Assembly (NCBI RefSeq): GCF_000210295.1
Contig: NC_026737.1
Coordinates: 1,310,174 to 1,374,173, forward strand
Length of the DNA: 64,000 nt
Source of the DNA: Trypanosoma brucei gambiense DAL972
Taxonomy: Eukaryota > Euglenozoa > Kinetoplastea > Trypanosomatida > Trypanosomatidae
Direction: 5' to 3'
The notes under the pieces were generated by a model. That model made no database searches. It was not told the origin of the DNA and saw only the letters and a list, made by a program, of their open reading frames with translations. Position numbers and translations under genes: made by a program. Shown in pieces: positions 58,189 through 64,000 of this stretch (the first letter of the stretch is position 1; every line of letters starts with the position of its first letter).

Positions 58189-58657
58189 ATGTCGTATCTT
58201 TTGTTATGCAGTCTGTGGCGAAAGCCCTCCGTCCGTTTATGTGTGTGCACAGGATTGCACTAACTGCCTCTCCACCTTTCGTGTGGTGTGACAGCTTTGT
58301 GCTTGTATCTGCGCACCCTACAGCCAAGACTGAGAGTACTGGTGCTGCTTTTCTTTTTATTTTTTTCTTTGAAAATCCTCAATTCGCTTTCCTGCACTTA
58401 CACTTCGTAGCAACGTCCGACCGCCTAGTCTTCCGTTGTGACAACACAAACCCCCACCTACTACCAAGGGCAAAAGTAACAGGTTAGAAGGAAAGGGAAA
58501 ACATTACCAAAAAGCGTACGAAAGGGGGGGGTTGCCTTAAACAATGGGCAGCCCCCCATCATAACTATAACCAGGTCATGCATGGTTGCACTCAAAGTCC
58601 GTTTCGTTACCGTCCTCCCGGCACTCAAAGCTTCATACGTTGCTCCCCCCTTTTTAT
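58189..58657 (-). other. Intergenic spacer
   Basis: Spacer between bL12m and the membrane protein gene; G/C homopolymers at 58527-58533 and 58552-58557. No gene seen. Confidence 0.6.
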
Positions 58658-59299
58658 TCACAACAGTTCAACTTCGGCACCGTGGCCTTCCAGCAACACC
58701 TTCAGTTTTTCGGCATCTCCCCGGGGTAAAGCCGTGGCTACCATCCCTGGACACCGCTCGACAGCCGCCTTTGCCTCCTGTAAAGCCAAACCTGTTACCG
58801 CCCGCAGCTCCTTAATAAGTTTTACCTTGCTTCCTGCGGGGTATCCCTTTAGGCTAACATCCACAGTGGCTTTCTCTACGACTTTCTTTACAACCGTGGC
58901 ATCGGCAGTGGAACCATTATCGGCAGAACCATCAGCAGCGTCAGGAACTGCTGGAGTAGCCCCAACGACTCGTCCGCCCCCGCACGTGCCGGGTGCCAAT
59001 CCCTGAAGCATCATTTCTTCACACGACACGGGAGCGGTGCCGGGTGGCCACGGCATGCTGTTGGATACTAGGTCATGAAATTTGCGCATTGTTTGCAAGT
59101 CCATGTTGACGTAAGCATCAGCTATAGCTTCAACAGTTTCAGCACTCTCCCGAAGCGGCATCAACGCCATACCCCGAGGGGTAACACCACTGGGAACACC
59201 AATGCTAAATGAGCGACACACGCACGGGATTCCGTTGGTGACACGCAAATTACCCGAAACTCCCCTCATTGGAAACAAGATGGAGTGAAATCGCCGCAT
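58658..59299 (-). CDS. Mitochondrial ribosomal protein L7/L12 (bL12m)
   Basis: A 213-residue protein, ATG at 59299 (MRRFHSILFPMRGV); the Arg-rich N-terminus without acidic residues is a good mitochondrial presequence. The middle (60-90) contains the dimerisation-type helix (ETVEAIADAYVNMDLQ). An Ala/Gly/Asp hinge follows, and the C-terminal domain (~143-213) is classic L7/L12: EKATVDVSLKGYPAGSKVKLIKELRAVTGL, LQEAKAAVE and the end GAEVELL. In the mitoribosome stalk it recruits translation GTPases. It is longer than bacterial L12 (about 120 residues) because of the presequence and linker. Confidence 0.93.
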   Translation of the reverse strand: MRRFHSILFPMRGVSGNLRVTNGIPCVCRSFSIGVPSGVTPRGMALMPLRESAETVEAIADAYVNMDLQTMRKFHDLVSNSMPWPPGTAPVSCEEMMLQGLAPGTCGGGRVVGATPAVPDAADGSADNGSTADATVVKKVVEKATVDVSLKGYPAGSKVKLIKELRAVTGLALQEAKAAVERCPGMVATALPRGDAEKLKVLLEGHGAEVELL

Positions 59300-59822
59300 C
59301 CGACAGTCAGCTAAGCCTTCATACAGTGGTGCAGGTCACATGAGTGGGAGTAGAATTTGAAAACGACACAGCATCCCTTCCAGAAAAGGTAGGACACAAA
59401 AAATACTTGGAGGAAGTGAAATAACATAAAATATTTTTTTAAATTCTACGCATCAGCGAACTTTACACCCCCACGTGCGTACTGAACTTGTGGACAGTGA
59501 AAATGGAGGGTAGCAAACGGCTAAGCACCAATAGCCGTGAGCATACCACTAGCCACTCAAAAACAAACAATGTGTAAGGACAACGCCCCTTCAAAGTACC
59601 CCAAAGATGTGCAGTTGCCAAGGTGAAGGCCGGAAATGCATGGCACGCAAGGAGAACGAAGCGCTCGTCCTGTTAATCACTATATATTTTCTAACCTTCC
59701 CATCCGGATGCTGTTAGAACGTTTACCTTCGTTTTTGGTTCTTCCTCACCCACCACTGTTGGCCTCTCCGACTCGTCCTTTGCCGTTTCTCGCGGGTGAA
59801 ATTCACGTGATGCCCACGCCGC
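59300..59822 (-). other. Intergenic spacer between TLK and bL12m
   Basis: Contains a pyrimidine-rich minus-strand stretch around 59368-59340 that may serve bL12m. No gene. Confidence 0.55.
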
Positions 59823-61766
59823 TCAGGGGAGATTGCTCAACTTCTCCTCAACGGAACTTGTCAGTGGCATCCCGTGGGCCATTACCGGTGCTGTCGCTGC
59901 AGAGTGCTGCGCTGCTGCGGGAAGCGCTCGATCTGCACGTGCTGACCGCCGCGTATTGCGCTGGAGGTACGGGTCCTGACTGAGTTGCATCACGTCGTAG
60001 CGGTCCGCAGGGTGGTATTCGAGGCACTTTTGTATTAAATCTTTTGCCTCCTGCGAGACACGCGGGGTGTCGGGAAACGTTAAGGTGTGTGCGGAGGAAA
60101 CAATGAGTTTGTTTTGCCATATTTGTTGCTGTGACTCTCCTTCAGCGAATGGACGGCGACCAAATAGCATCTGATAGAATATAACACCACATGACCACAC
60201 GTCAACTTTGTTACTGATCCGAGGAGTTGCTGTGGTGTCGAAACACTCAGGCGGAAGATACCAATATGTTCCCGCCCCCTGTGACGTCAGTTCTATGGTT
60301 GGATTGTCGTTTGTCCCGTCTCGCTTCGGGATGAGCTTACTGAGACCAAAGTCCGTTATTTTGATTAGCAAACTGCTTTGGTTACTAGAATGGAAAAGGA
60401 TATTCGCTGGCTTAAGATCGTAGTGGATGACCGGCTGATCCTGTGCTGCGAAATAGCGCAACGCACTGACTACTTGCATAATGATTAACCGCGCCTCCAC
60501 CTCACGGAGGGTGCCACAACGCTTCAGATGCGTGTCAAGATCGGTCCCCGCGCTAAATTCCATGACCGATACGAACGTTGCCGTGCCGTGGTCGAAGGCA
60601 TCGAAGAGCCGTGTAAGGTGCGGGTGTTCCAGCATTCGCATAATTTTTAGCTCACGAACTGCACGGTCCCGGTAGTGTTGTCGCACCTGTTGTGACCATT
60701 CCCTCTGTACGCGATGGATTTTGCACGCAACGTACCGCGCCTCCTGCAAGTCAAAGGCTTTCCACACCTCAGAGAAGCCTCCTTTGCCGAGCAGATGCAT
60801 CATTACATATCGACCATTGTGACCGAGAGCTGGCACAGCCACGAAGGCAGAGGCATCTTCGTCATTTACGCGACGGATCTCCTTAAGAAACACTTTTTTC
60901 TCGTGATTTAAGTCTTGTTGCTGCTGTTTTAGCGACTGGATGGCGCTACCCAAGGCTGCAAACTCTGCGGTGTACAGCAGAGCTGCCTCCTGCGCCTCCA
61001 TCAGTGCCGCTTGAACTTCCGGTGCCATCGAGTCCTCGTCGTTGCTCCTCAGTATCTGCCGCGCCCGCTTTTCAGCCGTTTTTTTGAGCTCCTCCACTTC
61101 ATCACGGCGTACACTAAGCTCCTCAAGCTGCATGGTGAGCTGCCTCATCTTGTTGCCCTCGACCCACACTTCGCGCCCGTTACTATGCCACACTGCTATC
61201 TGTCCAAGCTCAAAATGCTTCAAATGTAAGGCACGTCTGGCATCGCATCTCCCTTGACGGGCCGCTCGCAACATTTCCTGACGAAGAACAACCTGGTAGC
61301 GGTTATTACGGTCCATTACCTCCTGTAGTTGTGCCTGCGTGTTGATAAGAGTTGTCTCCCTTTCGGACATCCGCGTCTCCACGGCTGCCAGTTTCTCGCG
61401 AAGCTCATCGATCTGCGCGTCTCTATCAGCGAGCTCTTTGCGGAATACCGCAGTGTCGTTCACCAATCCATATGAAGGTAGCGTCGCCTGCTTTAATTTA
61501 CGTTCAGACGGGTGAGTGCCTCCGGGACTGTTTCCGCTGTTGCCACCGCTGATGCTAACAGCAGTTGGACCACTCACATATTCGTACATGCACGCGCTGT
61601 CACCTGGGATCTCAGGAGATAACCTCGATGCTGAGTTGGATCTCGCACCTTTCGACTCCCAGTACGACTCACTCAGTCGCTGCTCTTCGACTGACTCCGC
61701 GGCTTCGGCACCCGGAGGCGCCTCGCGTGACCGCTTGCGTTGGGGGTTAACCTCAATGTTTTTCAT
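59823..61766 (-). CDS. TLK: Tousled-like protein kinase
   Basis: A 647-residue kinase from the ATG at 61766 (MKNIEVNPQRKRS, with a basic stretch that may act in nuclear import). Residues ~100-300 are coiled coil (ADRDAQIDELREKLAAVETR and later VEELKKTAEKRARQIL), the oligomerisation part of TLKs. The kinase domain spans ~305-580: LGKGGFSEVWKAFD (Gly loop), VACKIH (Lys), IHYDLKPANILF with HYD in place of HRD as in TLKs, DFGLSK, and GAGTYWYLPPECF, a TLK-specific activation segment. TLKs phosphorylate Asf1 and act in S phase and chromosome segregation. T. brucei has two TLKs; from memory TLK1 maps to chromosome 4, which fits this locus. Confidence 0.96.
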   Translation of the reverse strand: MKNIEVNPQRKRSREAPPGAEAAESVEEQRLSESYWESKGARSNSASRLSPEIPGDSACMYEYVSGPTAVSISGGNSGNSPGGTHPSERKLKQATLPSYGLVNDTAVFRKELADRDAQIDELREKLAAVETRMSERETTLINTQAQLQEVMDRNNRYQVVLRQEMLRAARQGRCDARRALHLKHFELGQIAVWHSNGREVWVEGNKMRQLTMQLEELSVRRDEVEELKKTAEKRARQILRSNDEDSMAPEVQAALMEAQEAALLYTAEFAALGSAIQSLKQQQQDLNHEKKVFLKEIRRVNDEDASAFVAVPALGHNGRYVMMHLLGKGGFSEVWKAFDLQEARYVACKIHRVQREWSQQVRQHYRDRAVRELKIMRMLEHPHLTRLFDAFDHGTATFVSVMEFSAGTDLDTHLKRCGTLREVEARLIIMQVVSALRYFAAQDQPVIHYDLKPANILFHSSNQSSLLIKITDFGLSKLIPKRDGTNDNPTIELTSQGAGTYWYLPPECFDTTATPRISNKVDVWSCGVIFYQMLFGRRPFAEGESQQQIWQNKLIVSSAHTLTFPDTPRVSQEAKDLIQKCLEYHPADRYDVMQLSQDPYLQRNTRRSARADRALPAAAQHSAATAPVMAHGMPLTSSVEEKLSNLP

Positions 61767-62163
61767 GTTTGTTGATCGGTCGTCACACACCTGTGTGTTA
61801 TGACGTAAAGGAAAAGCTACGAAGAATCAGAAGAGTAGTGCAGAACCACGAATACAGCACAAAAATAAATGCAGATGGGGTTGTAACGGAGGTGAAGCAG
61901 TTTACCCTGGTTACATCAGCTACAGATTTAGTTGTCGATGATATATGTATTTTTGCACAAGTGTAAACTATGGGAAAAGGTATGTTCGGTGGAAAAAAAA
62001 AATAAGTCGTATTATAGTAAAACGATAAAAAACCTTCTGTGCAATTGACTAACAGACCTATATACTCCGTCAGAGCGTTTGCCTATCCTGTGGATAGAAA
62101 GGTCCTTCTCCTATCTGGAGACGGGGGATAAGGGAAATCATAAATCATGTCTTGGTCGTTTAA
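61767..62163 (-). other. Intergenic spacer
   Basis: TLK 5' UTR and the 3' UTR of the 149-residue protein gene; A-run at 61994-62003. No gene. Confidence 0.6.
61791..61840 (-). promoter_or_regulatory. Probable trans-splice acceptor of TLK
   Basis: On the minus strand a pyrimidine-rich run (about 61835-61805) is followed by AACACACAG with AG at 61792-61791, only about 25 bases before the ATG at 61766. This supports the shorter start over the open frame upstream. Confidence 0.5.
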
Positions 62164-62613
62164 TTACTTTAGCACACGCTCCACCACCCAGCTCCCCTCA
62201 TCGTAAAATAATACAAGGATGAACGGGTCCACCAGTGGTAAAACGTTACTCTGCACACACACCATACAGTTCTGCAGAACCAACAGTTTCTCTACCGGGG
62301 AATAAAAGGAGTAATTCCCCTTGCAGGAACACAATACCCAGTCTGTCATCTCCCGCACTGCTATCTCTTCCATACATGGGATAGGTTCCGTGAACTCTAG
62401 AGTAACCTTGAAGACACATTCATTGTTGAAGTTCACCCGATCCATCGTCCGGCCCCGCACCAATTGAGGGTCGTCGATAAACGCTAAAGAGTCAACTGGA
62501 ACAAGACGCCGTTCCCCATCTTTGGTATGGATAAGCATGTTTAGGTGCCCGCGCTTTATGAAGGCAAGATCCGGTGAAGTCTCCACTCCGCGTCCGCTAT
62601 GTCTTTTTGTCAT
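62164..62613 (-). CDS. Hypothetical protein (149 residues)
   Basis: The frame is open upstream, but the first ATG is at 62613 (MTKRHSGRGVETSP). The product is compact, with a mixed hydrophobic pattern suggesting beta strands: LNMLIHTKDGERRLVPV, ECVFKVTLEFTEPIP, SFYSPVEKLLVLQNCMVCV, PFILVLFYDEGSWVVERVL. Several Cys are present (VLCSCKGN, NCMVC) without an evident metal motif. No membrane span or signal peptide. The ordinary composition and C-terminal strand pattern argue for a real gene. I do not recognise the family. Confidence 0.65.
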   Translation of the reverse strand: MTKRHSGRGVETSPDLAFIKRGHLNMLIHTKDGERRLVPVDSLAFIDDPQLVRGRTMDRVNFNNECVFKVTLEFTEPIPCMEEIAVREMTDWVLCSCKGNYSFYSPVEKLLVLQNCMVCVQSNVLPLVDPFILVLFYDEGSWVVERVLK

Positions 62614-63885
62614 AGCTCGTTGCTTATTATATATTTTGCCTCTACCTTTCTTTCTTATGCGTATCTGATGCGCCACCCAACAGCTGCTGACTTCCTCCTC
62701 CGGTGCTAAGAGAAAATAAAATTTGTCTGAAGCAAAAGATATACTTTCTCTCTCCGGGACACCTCCCCCAGACTCAGCAGGAAAAAAAAGTGACCCGGTA
62801 CAAGTAGCAAATAAACTTAACAAAGTGTCGAGGCCCGAAATCAAGTGAAAAACGAAGTATCAGGGAACGGAAGCCATGCATGAACAATCATATTAGCAAC
62901 AGTGAAAGTACCACCTGGATAGCACACGGATAGCAAGCAATGAGGTTCAGTTCCAACTGATGTTGTCATACTTGAAGGGCAGCATGATATTCATCTTTGG
63001 CAGACCCATGCATATGCTCTTGCCTCCATTGACCCGGGCACGTTCGCGAAAGACAAATTTTTATACCGGATAAGGGCAAGAGGTTTGGCCCTTTCCCCAG
63101 CAGAAGGAACGCAAACCCAAATATCCGCTGGTGTTGCACTTCCTACAACCCAGCATCAATGGACACAGAAACGGCCCTGATGTTTGTTGTTGGAGCGCAC
63201 CGCTCTACATTCCGTTGTCCAATGGACGTAAAAGGGGCTATGACTCTGAAACCGAAAATTACACGTAGAGGAACTCGTTCTTGTGAAGGTGCATCCTCTG
63301 AACTAAACATCTGGTGATCACTACAAAGTGGTGACAATAACCGCACACACGCACACCACAATTGCCTCAAGGAAATCTACACGCGTTCCCTTCGTCTTCG
63401 CTATTAGTAGTAATTAATACACCCCGAAGTTGCAGGAGTTTCATGTAGAGTGTGATAATTGCTTTTGACGAACTCCCACGGTACGCGTTCACTGTTGCTT
63501 CTACAGCCAACGCTTCGCACGAGACCTCATGGCGTTCCTGATCAAAACCGAACATTTATGGTGACAGCAGCACACCGCCTCCACGTTGCAGAAGGAAGTC
63601 ACCAGAAACTGTGCATCCAAGAACTTGAAGTTTCACAAGGTGGGAGGCATATCTGTGTTTAGTTCTTCAAAAAATACGTAAGAGAAAGGGACAAACAAGA
63701 AGAGCCAATTGTGGGAAATAGTGCTACAACAGTTTAGACCATTTGGAAACTGAGGCACCAACAGAACCACCCTAGAACAGATGAGAAGGGGGCAATATGG
63801 ATATTAATGCGCACCACCACACACAAAAAAGGGGAGGATGCCTTCACACGCAGGCCACCGTATTCGCCTTCTCTATCACCACCTC
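62614..63885 (-). other. Intergenic region
   Basis: About 1.3 kb. A 62-codon minus-strand frame at 63367-63555 with an ATG (MFGFDQERHEVSC) has fairly protein-like composition, but two shorter ATG frames precede it after the likely acceptor. I leave it as unproven. Nothing else is seen. Confidence 0.45.
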
Positions 63886-64000
63886 TCAGGAGGAAGCGAC
63901 GCGTTGGTAGATGGCCCGCATATCTGCTGCATCACGTTCCAACAATTCGCTTAGACCCTCCACACACTGTTGTATGCGCTCTGCAAATCGCGCCCAGTCC
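63886..64000 (-). CDS. 3' end of an unidentified gene
   Basis: A frame enters from the right edge and ends at a TGA (63888-63886), giving the last 37 residues: DWARFAERIQQCVEGLSELL and then ERDAADMRAIYQRVASS. The segment is strongly helical and could be a coiled coil. It is in the direction of all other genes and has a good coding pattern. Too little is present to name the family. Confidence 0.65.
   Translation of the reverse strand, partial: DWARFAERIQQCVEGLSELLERDAADMRAIYQRVASS

Noticed and set aside
63143..63555. Two short minus-strand frames (75 and 62 codons)
   Set aside because: Short ATG frames precede them after the likely acceptor, and no domain is visible; probably UTR.

Overview
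The window reads as nuclear DNA of a kinetoplastid, most likely the Trypanosoma brucei group. Every gene I can support lies on the minus strand, with no introns and intergenic spacers of about 0.3-3 kb. Many spacers carry a pyrimidine-rich run and an AG just upstream of a start codon, as expected for spliced-leader trans-splicing and polycistronic transcription. The RNA polymerase II largest subunit has a Ser/Tyr/Pro-rich tail without heptads, which is a trypanosome trait. From memory, calreticulin next to RPB1 matches T. brucei chromosome 4; I could not check this here.

Transcription runs from right to left, from 64000 to 1. In transcription order: the 3' end of an unknown gene (63886-64000); a small hypothetical gene; a Tousled-like kinase; mitochondrial ribosomal protein bL12m; a multispanning membrane protein; a basic HMG-box-like protein; the Pol III repressor Maf1; a KH/DUF1771/Smr protein; a 1502-residue protein with two arrays of 9-residue repeats (45.9-50.4 kb); a coiled-coil protein; and an ERV46/ERGIC3-like cargo receptor (42.1-43.3 kb). 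Then comes a gene-poor stretch (35.7-42.1 kb) whose only convincing gene is a short BAP31-like ER protein. It is followed by a tail-anchored CRAL-TRIO protein, a possibly myristoylated protein, and two tandem dihydrolipoamide-dehydrogenase-like genes that both lack the redox cysteines. Next are a PP1-type phosphatase, RPB1, calreticulin, a double-TerD protein ending in a CaaX box, the complex III hinge protein QCR6, a secreted class 3 lipase, an alpha-kinase with a C-terminal ubiquitin-interacting motif, a CDF zinc transporter, a small 70-residue ORF, a Mak11/PAK1IP1-like WD40 protein, and the 5' end of an Asn/Ser/Asp-rich protein running off the left edge.

Neighbours do not form functional operons; co-direction reflects polycistronic transcription. 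Several themes recur: transcription and chromatin (RPB1, Maf1, TLK), ER and secretory pathway (calreticulin, ERV46, BAP31, CRAL-TRIO), and mitochondrion (QCR6, bL12m, possibly the LPD-like pair). Open reading frames can begin upstream of the first ATG, so I set each start at an ATG and adjusted several (WD40, CDF, alpha-kinase, Maf1, TLK, BAP31, coiled-coil and the 149-residue protein). The second LPD-like gene is the exception, because no in-frame ATG precedes its FAD-binding motif.

The most interesting items are the alpha-kinase/UIM protein, the prenylatable double-TerD protein, the redox-dead LPD-like pair (one without a start codon, sharing a conversion-like block with its neighbour), and the giant repeat protein whose two arrays differ sharply in nucleotide homogeneity.
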